NCBI GenBank assembly: GCA_951394045.1
Contig: OX595993.1
Coordinates: 62,001-126,000 of the forward strand
Origin: Nitzschia sp. DOCU1
Lineage: Eukaryota > Bacillariophyta > Bacillariophyceae > Bacillariales > Bacillariaceae
Direction of reading: 5' to 3'
Length of the DNA: 64,000 nucleotides
A program made the position numbers and the translations under genes. How positions within the stretch are numbered: position 1 is the first letter of the stretch; every line of letters begins with the position of its first letter. Positions 1-11,038 of the stretch are shown piece by piece. A model generated the notes under the pieces. The model saw only the letters and a list, made by a program, of their open reading frames with translations, searched no databases and was not told the origin of the DNA.

Positions 1-2
1 GC

Positions 3-500
3 TTGGCGGGAACTGAGAGCTTGGGCATCAAAGATTGCCTTGGAGCAGAAAGTGAAGGGGCGGAAACAAAAAAGAACGGGACTTGCGTAAAAGTAGCTTT
101 GACGACGTTGGACAAGTTTGTTTTGGAACATGGGATTGAAGAAATTGACTATTTGAGTGTCGATACCGAGGGCAATGACTGGCCCGTTTTGTTGGGAGGT
201 ATGGACGTGACTCTGCCTCGTGTCAAGTATCTCGAATTTGAATACCATCAAGTAGGGCAATGGCAACATTTTAGTCTCAAGCAAGCCATAAACACGCTAG
301 CAGAGCACAAAGGCGGATTCATTTGTTACTGGGCTGGGGCGAAAGGAAAGTTGTGGCGAATCTCGGGTTGTTGGAGAGACGAGTACGATCAGTGGAAGAC
401 ATGGTCAAACGTAGCTTGCGTAAGTCGGAGGACAGCTCCTACCTTGGCGGCACGCATGGAAGAGCGATTTCTACAAACAATTGACGCGGAAGGAGCTTGA
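3..500 (+). CDS. FkbM-like methyltransferase, C-terminal part (5' end outside window)
   Basis: The frame is open from the window edge, so the true start lies upstream. About 165 residues are visible. The segment around residues 47-66 reads EIDYLSVDTEGNDWPVLLGG, which matches the acidic post-SAM-site motif of FkbM-type methyltransferases (an L.ID.EG.E..VL.G pattern). It is followed by a beta-strand-rich stretch (KYLEFEYHQVGQW) typical of the C-terminal half of that fold. FkbM family members methylate hydroxyl groups of sugars or small molecules; the substrate here cannot be read. The end is a normal stop at 498-500. No signal peptide can be judged because the N-terminus is missing. Alternative: another Rossmann-fold methyltransferase. 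Confidence 0.65.
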   Translation: MAGTESLGIKDCLGAESEGAETKKNGTCVKVALTTLDKFVLEHGIEEIDYLSVDTEGNDWPVLLGGMDVTLPRVKYLEFEYHQVGQWQHFSLKQAINTLAEHKGGFICYWAGAKGKLWRISGCWRDEYDQWKTWSNVACVSRRTAPTLAARMEERFLQTIDAEGA

Positions 501-616
501 GGAGATCCTCTAGATACTACTAAGAACAAGAAGACGATTCTACGGATCCATCACGATAATCTAAATTTGGGTCAATGCGATTGGGCACGATATTACTCTG
601 TTGACGACTCCGCCTC

Positions 617-1130
617 ATGGGCACTTACGACATTTTAGAAGAAACCGCTACTACTACTAGTACAACGGAAGCATCCGAAGATCAAGGCCTGGTTGCAGCA
701 GCAGCAGCCAGCACAACCACCGCGATTTTGCCCCCACCACCCATGGATGTTTCGACGAGTAGTAGTATTACCACTACCGAAAAAAGACCATGCAATACGA
801 CAGCGGCAGCCCCAACGCACGTGCTCGAGCAACAACCATCCAGTAGTTTGTCTTTGTCTTCGGTACAAGTCAAACTCAAGATGACCTCGACTCAAGTCAA
901 AAAACAACGCCGAGTCTTGACCAGTTTTAGTAGTCATCATCCTCGCATTACTACTATTTTAGTAGTCATCATCGCATTTCTACTATTTAGTAGTCATCAT
1001 GGCAGTACTACTACACGACTACATAGAAGGCACCCTCCAGCAGACAAGTAAATTACTTCGACGAATGCAAGCAAACATAATTTTGATTCAAGAAGAAGAT
1101 GATGATAGTATTGTATCGTCATCCTGCGGG
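617..1130 (+). pseudogene. Truncated degenerate copy of the Ser/Thr-rich diatom protein gene at 1562
   Basis: This stretch repeats, with indels and substitutions, the middle of the gene at 1562-3115 (roughly 2160-2660). The shared landmarks occur in the same order: an acidic ETATT..TTE..SEDQGL block, a poly-Ala/Thr block, a PPP.MD.STSSS block, RRVLTSFSSH, then an I.IQEEDDD acidic run. It lacks the N-terminal region and the conserved GDNPS C-terminal domain, and the open frame ends at 1051 before the similarity does. It therefore looks like a local partial duplication that has decayed. Confidence 0.7.
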
Positions 1131-1561
1131 GTTTGTTTGGAGAGAGTGTGCCGTTATCTGTAGCAAGGAAGAAGCATTTGCGAGGAGCAAGGTGCACCAC
1201 CAAGTCTACACTCAAAGCGAGTAGTGTCAGCTGTTCCTGCCCGCCAACGTCTACCATCGAAGAACTGAAATGTCTCTTTAAGCAGAAGAACGTCATTTAC
1301 AGAACCATTCCCGCGTAGCCTTTAAGAACTGAGATGTCGTTGGGAGAAGACGAATGTCACCATCACATGCTGTGCAAAACTTCCGGACTGGAAACTTCAT
1401 TATCTGTAGAACATCACATTCATGGCTGCACCAATCGTATTTCGCGAAAATGGGAAGAAAGAGAACAATTTGCGAATCAATCGAGTCGTTCGGTGACATG
1501 ACACATGGAGTGCAGTGCAGTGCAGTACTGTGTCCTGTACGTGGGTACGCGATGATGCGCC
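1131..1561. other. Intergenic stretch without supported gene
   Basis: Only short overlapping ORFs on both strands with no recognisable motif. It separates the degenerate copy from the full copy of the Ser-rich gene and probably includes that gene's upstream region. A short GTGCA tandem run sits near 1509-1525. Confidence 0.5.
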
Positions 1562-3115
1562 ATGGCAACCCGACACAACACCGAGGCAGCAGCAACAACC
1601 ACAAGCATCACCATCATTCCTTCCTTCATTCTCTCTTACCCCTTGAAACGGAGAGACGGTTGCAGCCGACAAGGGGAGAGGAGTCGTTCTTGTAGTGCTG
1701 CAAGCAGACGAATGACGCCACGAATAATGTTACCAGCGAAACGACGAGGACGATCGCGGCATAACAACGACAACAACAAGCTCGATCTCGATGATGATAA
1801 TGATGATGATGAGTTGGATTCCTCGCATCGTAAACTTTCACGTCGATTAATAGGAACAACAACAGACGTTGACGAAGTAGTCATGAATACTCATCGTCGT
1901 CGTCGTCATTGTCATCGAGACGACAAAGACGAAGCAACCGACGATGACGAGGATGACCAGCAGCACGTCGAACAAACAAACGACCATGCGACGACTCGTC
2001 GTCGAGGTCGCACAGAACACTTTCAGAGACTTCGAAATCGATTGTTTCGAGCCGCCACTACTACTACTAGTAGTGAAGATGAACTGCTGGATTCTTCGCA
2101 TCGAAAACGAACATTGCCAGTCGCCGTATTGCTACTGTCATCATCACAGCAACAGCACAAGACACTATTAGAAGAAGAAACCGCTACTACTAGTAGTACG
2201 ACGGAAGAAGCATCCGAAGATCAAGGCCTGGTTGCAGCAGCAGCAGCCAGCACAACTACCATGGTTTTGCCCCCACCGCTCATGGATGCTTCGACGAGTA
2301 GCAGTACTACAACAGTGGCAGCAGCAGTACACTCTGCAGAGCAACCACCTTCGAGTAGTAGTTTGTCCTTGTCTTTGCCTTCGGTACAAGTCTGGTCGAC
2401 AACGTGCGAAGAGTCGGCTGTGAAAAAGTCAAGGCAAAATTCTCAAGCGGATGAACTCGACTTGAGTCAAGAGCAACGTCGAGTCTTGACCAGTTTTAGT
2501 AGTCATGGCAGTACTACTACTACTTCTTCGAAAAAGCAACCCTCCAGCAAACATGCGGAAGCGAGTCCATTGCTTCAAGAACGACGAATGCGAGCCAACA
2601 AAATTTTGATTCAAGAAGATGATGATGATAGTATTGTATCGTCATCGTCATCCTCTTTTTTGGTCGTGCAAGACCCCCAAACTGCCATTCCAGAGCATTC
2701 TTCTACTACTTCTAAAAGGAGTCGCCAAGTCCATTTTTCCACTGTAACGATTCGTGAATATCCCATTACCATGGGGGATAATCCATCCACGACGCGTGGA
2801 ATTCCATTGACTCTGGCATGGCATTGGGATGCGGAATATACTTTAGCTCTTGGGGCTTTTGAACAAGTCCGGCCGGCATGTCGGAGGCAGGTATCGGAAT
2901 TGCAACGCACTAGTTTGGATCGATTGCGCCTGGTAAAAGTATTGGGAGTCGCTTCGACGAGTGAAATCAAAGTCTTGCTAAAACAAGTCGAACGAGCACG
3001 TCAACAACGTCTTCAAACCAAACGACGAGTTCAAACCATGCCATGGATGTGTCACGTGGAAGAATGGCTAGAACGAAGAATATGGAAACGTATTTGCAAA
3101 CGAAAACGAAAATGA
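1562..3115 (+). CDS. Diatom-type Ser/Asp/Glu-rich protein with conserved GDNPS C-terminal domain
   Basis: A 517-residue ORF. A second in-frame ATG at 1712 (residue 51, MTPRIMLPAKRRGR) is an equally good or better start because it precedes a basic, nuclear-type N-terminus. Residues about 55-395 are low-complexity: Asp/Asn runs, His/Arg clusters, Ser/Thr/Ala runs. The last ~130 residues are ordered: VHFSTVTIREYPITMGDNPS, G.PLTLAWHWD, then a basic helix-rich tail ending KRICKRKRK. I associate this VxF..V.IREY....GDNPS..G.PLT..W pattern with a large protein family of unknown function in diatoms; no biochemical role is known to me. The basic tail suggests nuclear location (inference). A decayed partial copy lies just upstream at 617-1130. 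Confidence 0.75.
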   Translation: MATRHNTEAAATTTSITIIPSFILSYPLKRRDGCSRQGERSRSCSAASRRMTPRIMLPAKRRGRSRHNNDNNKLDLDDDNDDDELDSSHRKLSRRLIGTTTDVDEVVMNTHRRRRHCHRDDKDEATDDDEDDQQHVEQTNDHATTRRRGRTEHFQRLRNRLFRAATTTTSSEDELLDSSHRKRTLPVAVLLLSSSQQQHKTLLEEETATTSSTTEEASEDQGLVAAAAASTTTMVLPPPLMDASTSSSTTTVAAAVHSAEQPPSSSSLSLSLPSVQVWSTTCEESAVKKSRQNSQADELDLSQEQRRVLTSFSSHGSTTTTSSKKQPSSKHAEASPLLQERRMRANKILIQEDDDDSIVSSSSSSFLVVQDPQTAIPEHSSTTSKRSRQVHFSTVTIREYPITMGDNPSTTRGIPLTLAWHWDAEYTLALGAFEQVRPACRRQVSELQRTSLDRLRLVKVLGVASTSEIKVLLKQVERARQQRLQTKRRVQTMPWMCHVEEWLERRIWKRICKRKRK

Positions 3116-3693
3116 AAATAAAGATTATAACGGGGGATCTCTAGGGGGTAGTAGGCAGAGTCCCTAGCTGTACAGACAGTACTTGGGATCAAACGAAAGT
3201 AGCTACTTAGCTGGGTAGATTGACTTCTAATTCTCTAGTAGATTGAACAAGTTTATTCTCTTTCGACGAAGAAAGATACAATAGTCGTCCTGCTCCCATT
3301 GTAGGGAACGGTAGCTTTCAACCTACTATACGGACAATGACCGATCATGAAGGGTTTGGTTTCCTGCCTCTTCCTACTATCCTTTCTTGCGATTCGTTGA
3401 CACCTTCGAATGAGTGGATTAGCATGAATGCTACAATGCCTTCGCATTCGACGCCATCGCATAACCCGGGCCGGCGTGCTACAGCCTGTACAGTATTTGC
3501 CATGTGCACTTCGAGCAAGCAGCATTCGCATTTCGTCCTCAAACAATAGCATGATTTGCGAACCCGGCCAATACTCCCGCTGCTACTGCAGCTGCTGTTG
3601 TTGCCGATAATAACCATGATGCTATCGGCAGTCACAGCTGCCTCCTCCGCTTTTGCCTGTCTTGCAGAGTTTTAGCAAAATTTTCTTCCTGAT
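3116..3693. repeat. Intergenic segment partly duplicated upstream of the second paralog
   Basis: No gene is supported. About 110 bp at 3515-3610 (CTTCGAGC..CAGCATTCGCATT..GTCCTC..GCATGATTTGCGAACCCG) recur at about 8665-8755, in front of the related gene at 8654. A shorter shared block (TTG.GGGAACGG.AGCT) lies near 3299 and 8459. The upstream region was therefore duplicated together with the gene. It presumably carries the promoter and 5' UTR of the CHAT-STAND gene. Confidence 0.55.
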
Positions 3694-6600
3694 ATGCCAG
3701 TTTTAAAAGTCTTCCAGGCAGACCCCCTGGTAAATGACCTTGTGCCGGACCCCAAAGTCCTGCGCCGTCGTCACCTGATCCAAGAACAATCCATGATTAA
3801 TGACGCCTTACAGGGCTCTACCAGTAGGTTGCGACCGGAATTCAAAGTGGCGTCGAAAAATACACTCCCGGCATTTCTGGAGCAACCGGATTCGGCATTT
3901 CTTTACATTTCGTGCCATGGATATACTTGTACAGTGGGTACTAGCACGGGCAACTTTCTCTTGATTGAAAACGATCATGGAGGAGCCTATGCTTTGGACC
4001 AAGGGAGCGTCTTGAATTGGATTGGCGTTGCCGCCAAATGTCAACTCAAAGTCGTATTTTTGTCGGCGTGTGTGTCTCTGGAATTTGCAAACGCTTTTGT
4101 GGAGGCCGGCGTTCCACATGTGGTATGTTACACAGGGGCGGGGGACGATAGGGCTGCCATGCTTTTTGCTACGACTTTTTACCGGGCGCTTGCCAACGAA
4201 ACAGAAACGACAGTTCAAACGGCGTTCGATCTTGCTAAAGTGAGAGTTCAAACTTCGTTGGAAATGTTGCAATCTGGACTGAAACCGGACGAAGAAGCAA
4301 AGAACTTTGTGCTTCTGCCCGAATCTGGAAATCATAATGTATCTCCTTTTGAAGGCCAAGATGTCCCTGCAACTATGGCAGAACAAGAAAAGTTATCCCA
4401 AGATCTGGCGTCGCCTGTCCCCAAATGCTTCGTTGGCCGAGAAATGGATATGTACCGAGTTATGGCTGCCTTCATTCAACACAACGCAAGTCTCGTCAAG
4501 CTCAAAGGCCCCTGTGGCGTAGGCAAGGTGACTCTAGCTCACGCTGTGTCACACTACATGACTCAGCGCCAAATGTGGGGTGAATTGGTAATTTGGTTGC
4601 CTCTGGCAGAAGACGTCAATGCCAACGTTGGTGACAAAGAGTTGATGATGGCATTACGGTCCATGATGAGCTTCTTAGAGACTTCAGTTGTTTCCAATGA
4701 GGATTTACTTACATATGCGCAATACAAGCAATTCAGGGATGCCCTTTTGCAAAAGCTCGGCAAACAAAAATTGCTTTTGGTGATCAAAACGTCGAAATTA
4801 GGCGATAAGACTTTATCAAAACTTAAAGTTTTGGTAAAAGATATTCTTGAACGGACAACAGACATAAAGTTTTTGGTGGTTCAAACATCTGATGCCATCG
4901 ATTTTGATCAATGGGAAGCCGAGTTTGCCATCGAACCTCTTGCATTTCCCTCAACCTTGTCACTGTTTTCTCAACAATGTGGACATTGCATCTCCAACGT
5001 TGACATCCACTGGGACTATAGAACATTAACAAAAAAGTACGAGAGCCTGTCAACATCTTCGCTGACGAGAAAGCTTCTGGGTGACGGGATACCTGCCAAG
5101 ATAATATTTGCTGCCAAGAACATCAGTGGAGCTGAATACCGAAAGTTACTGGACCCCGTGGCTTCAATAACAGAAGATGATTTCAAAAACTTGTTGCAGA
5201 AGTTGAACGAATATCAAACCATCCGTTGTAGTCAAAGTGAGGTAAAGGACACGTTTGGTCCTATTCTGCAGGCGGAAGGGAAAGTCTATCGAAAGGTGGC
5301 ATCCGCCTTTATAGCCCGGGCTCCAAAAGGTGAACGCATTGTTACAGTTATTGATGGCAAACAAGACTCGGAAAATGTTGTCAAAGACGAAACGTCGTGG
5401 CTGGTATGTGGTAAGGTGGCAGGTGAATATTATATTTTGACAGACGAAGAGTTCAGCAGCTGCTATGATCGAAACTCGGCCAAAAATATCGACGCCAACA
5501 GTCCCGGTATTCCTGACCATGTCCACCGATTGCTAAGGAAGAAGCAGCCTATGTTCCAAGAATATACACCAACACGTCAAGTATTGGCTCACCAAGTAAC
5601 CAGCAGGGACATGGACTGGTTTCGAGAACGCTGTACTGCTTCAAGGGACGACGACCAGGAAGGCGCTGCGTTTTTCCAGGCCCCGTGGGGTGGCCGTCAA
5701 CGAGTGCAAGAGGGGGACTACTTGGTTATGGAATGTCGTAAAGGAGGAGGAAAAGATGAGATTTATCGCATCGAAGAATCAATCTTTATGGACACCTACA
5801 AGCCTGTGCAAGTCGGGCATCTAGAAGGATTATCCTCGCCTCGATCCAATACATCTATCATAAGTCAATTCTTCGTTCGGGAAAAATTTGGTCTGTTTCT
5901 ATTGAAGTTCGGCCGAGCCTATCGCAAGAAGGCATCAGCTTTCATAGCCCGGGCTCCAAAGGGTGAACGCATTGTCACAGTTATTGATGGTAAACAGGAC
6001 TCGGAAAATGTTGTCAAAGACGAAACGTCGTGGCTGGTATGTGGTAAGGTGGCAGGTGAATACTATATTTTGACAGACGAAGAGTTCAGCAACTGCTATG
6101 ATCGAGACTCGGCCAAAAACATCGATGCCAACAGCCCTGGTATTCCTGACCATGTCCGCCGATTGCTAAGGAAGACGCAGCCTATGTTCCGAGAATATAC
6201 ACCAACACGTCAAGTATTGCCTCACCAAGTAACGAGCAGGGACATGGACTGGTTTCGAGAATGCTATGCTTCTTCAACGGACGACGACCAGCAAGGAGCT
6301 GCATTTTTCCAGGCCCCGTGGGGTGGCCGTCAACGAGTGCAAGAGGGTGACTACTTGGTTATGGAACGTCGTAAAGGAGGAGGAAAAGATGAGATTTATC
6401 GCATCGAAGAATCAATCTTTTTGGAGTCTTACGAAGCTGTGGAGAGGACTCACGCCGACGTAGCTGTCATTGATGATGGGACCTATGACCACGTAGTGAT
6501 TCCTCCAAAAAGGCAGAACCAGCATGACAAGAAGGCGAAACGTCAAGAAAAACAGGAGCAATGGAAGAACAAGACCAAAAAGCACTCGTCAAATGGTGAT

Positions 6601-8296
6601 CCATCATCTCATCGTCTACAACGGCACCGTTCTAGTAGAAGAACAAGTGACGTCGACACTGGCAACGAAGACGACAGCGAGGATAGCGCTAGTACGCATC
6701 CCGGGGCCATACCAATAGCTGGCATTGGTCACAGCCGCGCCATCAGAAGAACCCTGAGTCAAGAAGATGATGAACTGGCACAAGCAGAGCAGCCTCTTTC
6801 TTCCTCAGCTGGTGGTACTACCATCGATACTCCTAGTAGCATGGTTGTGGAAGCCAAGCTCGTGGTCGATGATGAAAGTCTATTGTCCCCAGAAGAATTA
6901 GAGAAGATGGAATGCAGAATCCGAGAGCGAATTCAGAAGGAAGAATTGGTAGGACGGCAGCAGGTCGTGCTTGCACAAGCCGAAGTTATCGTGCAGGATC
7001 TTGCCAACGACGAGACCAGGGGGAGGATGAGGACCGAGATGGGCTGTCGTTGCCTAGGAGCACGGCGAAAATGTGCCATCGTCTGCATCACAGTAGCCCT
7101 TCTTGTTGTAGGTATTGCCATTGGGGCAGGACTACTGGCGACGGGCAATCATGCGAAAGTTATTGATGCAAGTTTGTTCGACGACATTGAAATGAGTGGG
7201 TACTTCCCTGAATTGCATCGTTACGACCCAACTTCTGGGGAATTCCCTGTTGAATCGGGCAGGTGGGAAAATGACGGACAATCGGGGCTGGAATTGCAAA
7301 TCATAAACTCCCTCGAAGACAATTGGCGACCCTTCCTTATCGAAGCCGTCCAAAATTGGAATGACGGAACGCCAATTGATGCTTTGACTCTATCCATCGT
7401 TGACGCGGACTATGATCTTGGTTGTACTGGCGACGACAGGGGAATTCAAGTGTGCAATGGCGATTATGGACCATCAGGTTGGAGGGCAACTGCTGAAATA
7501 TTATTGAGTACCGGTACACCAAGCTACATTGCAGCAGCATCTGTCCGAGTGAATGACTACTATCTACACACCAACGCTGGACAAGATGATCTAATACAGT
7601 ATGCATTTTGTCATACACTGGGAAATGCATTTGGATTACCTAATTGGTGGGATGAAAGCTCACCCAACAGGAATTTAGGCAACTGCATGGTGGATGAGTT
7701 CGAGTAAGCACATTTTGTTCGTTTCTTGTTCGAGCTCGATTTATACTCACAACCATTTCATTGCCCAATAAACTATCGACTGCAACAGACATAGTTTTTT
7801 CGAGGGCAACAAGAGGCCAGACAGCAGCAATTTTCTGTTTCTCGGTCAACTCTACGGTGGAGTCAATGTCTCAACCGGAGAACTTGTATCCGCGGAGCAA
7901 CTCCGCCGGGATGCAGGATACGAAACAACCTCCCCAGCAAACACGACCGACAGCACCACTCTTGCTCCAACAGCGACTAGACGTCACCACCATCAACTCC
8001 GCCGCCTCCAGCAGCGACAACCGGATAAGGAACGGCGCAGGGCCCAATTACAGCCCTCTAGTCCACCGCTCGTCTCCCGAGTGCAGGAGCACATACGCAA
8101 ACTTGACGAAGACTATCAGGGAAGAGACTCTGACAGCCGCAGCCGCAAAATGACGCAGAATACTCTGAGACAAAAACGAGTTCTTCTTCAAGTCAACAGT
8201 CACTATGAAGTGCATAGGATTGAACAAGAAATGAATCGTGGCGATAAGGGCGGCTTTGTCACACTGGAATTTTATCAAATGGTAGTTGACAAGTAA
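3694..8296 (+). CDS. CHAT-STAND protein with tandem PGDYG-like modules, TM helix and degenerate metzincin-like domain (two exons)
   Basis: Exon 1 is 3694-7703, a GT-AG intron spans 7704-7788 (85 bp), and exon 2 is 7789-8296, giving about 1506 residues. Order: a CHAT caspase-like fold (residues 1-215) with the His/Cys dyad visible as SCHG (H75) and LSACVS (C126). Next an NB-ARC/STAND-like NTPase (about 245-430) with FVGRE and P-loop GPCGVGK (K278). Then two ~175-residue repeats (about 532-707 and 742-916), each with W.V.G.VAGEYY and APWGG.Q.V..GDYLV....EIYRI, resembling PGDYG-type modules. A charged linker follows, one TM helix (about 1126-1148), and a metzincin-like end in which the zinc helix reads CHTLGNAFGLPN. 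Exon 2 supplies the expected continuation (SNFLFLGQLYGGV) and a Ser/Arg-rich tail. Inference: a transmembrane sensor-protease. The zinc domain has lost its catalytic Glu and zinc-binding His residues, so it is probably non-catalytic. Confidence 0.8.
7704..7788 (+). other. Intron in the CHAT-STAND gene
   Basis: Donor GTAAGC follows TTCGA, acceptor is AACAG. Splicing joins the frames without a stop and continues the conserved domain. The paralog has the same donor and acceptor context at 10294-10402, which supports both introns. Confidence 0.75.
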
Positions 8297-8653
8297 GAAT
8301 GGGCACTTCATTATAGAATATGCAAGCCTCTGCTGCTTAAAAAAGTCTATCAGGTCTTCTTTAAAAATTGTAGTCTTTTTCGAAGGCTAGAATAGTCGCG
8401 TGATCAGGGATTCGGGCAACAATGTGCTGTCTTGCTTGGAGGACGTCTTGTTGGTCATTGTTGGGAACGGAAGCTACCTAGCAATTCGAAAACTGCCACT
8501 TGCTGTATGCTTGGTGCTGTCGCAAAAACAGCAGCATCGGAACAAAAAGGCATAGTAGATCCGAAGATCATTAGGCCTCTGCTACGATGAGCGATCGATG
8601 AATAGTTCGAACGGTCGGGCCATCTCTTTGAGTCGGACTATTCGCTCCCTTTC
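8297..8653. other. Intergenic region between the two paralogs
   Basis: No ORF with recognisable content. It includes the downstream region of the CHAT-STAND gene and the start of sequence shared with 3250-3610. Confidence 0.45.
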
Positions 8654-10589
8654 TTGTCCGCCAATAAAAAGACTTCGAGCGCATCAGCAGCATTCGCATT
8701 TGTCCTCATCTGCTCGCATGATTTGCGAACCCGCCCCCCTGCTGTTGCTACTGGGGGTCCGCCCTGGCCTTTCCAAAACGACAGCCAATATTCAGACCAG
8801 TGCCAAACTCTCGAAAAAGAAGACAGATTCATCACTATTTGTTGCGGCAGCACAATCGAAATGGACAGAAAGAAGCAGCAGGAACCGCAAGGGGGAGAAC
8901 AACGGGGGCAACGAGCAATGGAATATCATGCCAAACAGAAAACTGATCGCCCAGATGATTTCGCCGACGACAGCCCATCTGGGGACGGGGCCTCCTCCGC
9001 CCCTGCTGCTGTTGGTATTACGACGTGGCGGGACAGCAGCAGTCATAACGGAAAGCCGCACCATCATCATTGTCAGATAACAGACGAACAAGAAGTAAGA
9101 CTACCAGCAACAAGAGAGGACCACCACAACAAGAAGAAGCAAAAAAATGAAAGAAAACGGGCCGGCTGGAACAATAAGAAGCATTCGTCAACTGGTGATC
9201 CATGCTCTCATCGTCTACAACGGGGCCGTTCTAGTAGAAGAACAAGTGACGTCGACAACGGCAACGAGGACGACAGCGAGGATAGCGACAGTACGCATCC
9301 CGGGGCGATACCAATAGCTGGCATTGGTCACCGCCGCGACATCAGAAGAACCCTGAGTCAAGAAGATGATGATCAGGAACGAGCAGAGCAGCCTCTTTCT
9401 TCCTCAGCTGGTGGTACTACCATCGATACTCCTAGTAGCATGGTTGTGGAAGCCAAGCTTGTGGTCGATGATGAAAGTCTACTGTCACCACAAGAATTAG
9501 AGAAGATGGAATGCAAAATCCGGGAGCGAATTAAGAAGGAAGAATTCGAAGGAAGGCAGAAGATCGTTGTGCAGGCCGAGGAAATCGTCCAGGAGCAGGA
9601 CAACGATGGGACCGGGGGAAGAATAAGGACCGAGACAGGTTGTCGTGGCCTAGTAGCACGGCGAAAATGTGCCATCGTCTGCATCACAGTAGCCCTTCTT
9701 GTTGTAGGTATTGCCATTTCTGTCGGAACATTGACGATGGGAAATGGTGATATTTTTAATGTAAGTTCCTACGACGATATTGAAGCAGGTATGGTAAACC
9801 CAGAATCGCAGCGGTATGACCCCTCTTCGGGGGAGTTTCCTGTTGAATTGGACAGATGGGAAAATGACGGACGATCGGGGCTGAAATTGCAAATTGTAAA
9901 CTCTCTCGATGAAGATTGGCGACCCTTCCTTATCGAAGCCGTCCAAAATTGGAATGACGGAACGCCAATTGATTCTTTGACTCTATCCATCGACGCCGAA
10001 TATGATCCCGAATGTTTAGGCGTCGATGGTAAAATTCAAGTGTGCAATGGCGATTTTGGGCCATCAGGTTGGAGAGCCGTTACTCCATACTCAGTAGATG
10101 CCGCTACAGGCTATATTGTTGCAGCAACTATCAAACTGAATGAATATTATCTATACGGCCAGAAGGCCAGGCAAGATGATCTAATAATGTATGCACTTTG
10201 TCATGCATTGGGAAATGCATTCGGATTACCAAATTGGTGGGATGAAAGCGCACCCAACAGGAATTTAGGCAACTGCATGGTGGATGAGTTCGAGTAAGCA
10301 CATGCTGTTCATTTGATAATAGATCGAGCGTGATTTTTCTTGTTGGAGCTCGATGTGTACTCACCACCTGTTCATTGTCCAATAAACTATCGACTGCAAC
10401 AGACATAGTTTTTTCGAAGGCAACAAAAGGCCAGACAGCAGCAATTTTCTGTTTCTCGGTCAGCTCTACGGCGGAGTCAATGTCTCGACTGGAGAAACTG
10501 TGTCCGCTGAGCAACTCCGCCCGGATGCAGCATACGAAACAACATTCCCAGCAAACACGACCAGCAGCACCACTCTTGCACCAACTTAG
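8654..10589 (+). CDS. Truncated paralog of the CHAT-STAND protein: TM plus degenerate metzincin-like domain only (two exons, premature stop)
   Basis: Exon 1 is 8654-10293, intron 10294-10402 (109 bp), exon 2 10403-10589. A later in-frame ATG at 8861 (MDRKKQQEPQ) is a plausible true start. The protein lacks the CHAT, STAND and PGDYG-like parts. From about 9150 it is a close copy of the neighbour: the HSS.GDP.SHRLQR linker, the acidic GNEDDSEDS run, HPGAIPIAGIGH, the TM helix CAIVCITVALLVVGIAI, then the same degenerate zinc motif (CHALGNAFGLPN) and LGNCM. In exon 2 the frame hits TAG at 10587-10589, where the neighbour continues for more than 100 residues. The homologous frame then runs on with a second TAG near 10736 and ends at 10901. 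It may still make a shortened membrane protein or be an early pseudogene. Confidence 0.65.
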
Positions 10590-10901
10590 GCTAATCGCCG
10601 TCACCAACATCAACTTGTTCGCCGCCTTCAGCAACAAGAACTGCATGAGGAACGGCGGCAACGAGGGTTAGTAGCACACCGGGCCCAACTACAGCTCTCT
10701 ACTAGTAGTCCACCGCTCGTCTCCTCCCGAGTGCAGTAGCACATACGGAAAGTTGACGATGAGCACCAGGGAGGAAATAAAAAGCGAGTTGTTCTGCAGG
10801 TGAACAGTCACCATGAGCTGCATAGAATCGAACCAGAAAAGCAAAACGAAGATGGAGACTTTATAACAATGGAATTCTATCAAATGGTAGTTGATGGGTA
10901 G
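10590..10901 (+). pseudogene. Untranslated remnant of the paralog's exon 2
   Basis: Downstream of the premature TAG the same frame still reads the family tail (RRHQHQL, LQQQELHEERR, SSPPLVS, VNSHHELHRIE, EFYQMVVDG) to a terminal TAG at 10899-10901. It is interrupted once more by an in-frame TAG after SRVQ. The near-intact similarity to 7980-8296 shows the stops are recent. Confidence 0.65.
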
Positions 10902-11038
10902 ATAAGAGTCTGGAATTTTAGAAGAAGGGCATTCTCTGTCAAAGGCTAAAATAATGGGAGTGTCAATGTGTCGTTCCGCTGGTCGTTCCGCTGGCCGTCT
11001 TCCTCGTTGTTGATGCCGTAATCATCCTACTACAGTGA

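Noticed and set aside
1354..1695. 113-codon ORF overlapping the start of the Ser-rich gene
   Set aside because: Low-complexity reading of the same DNA in another frame, no support.
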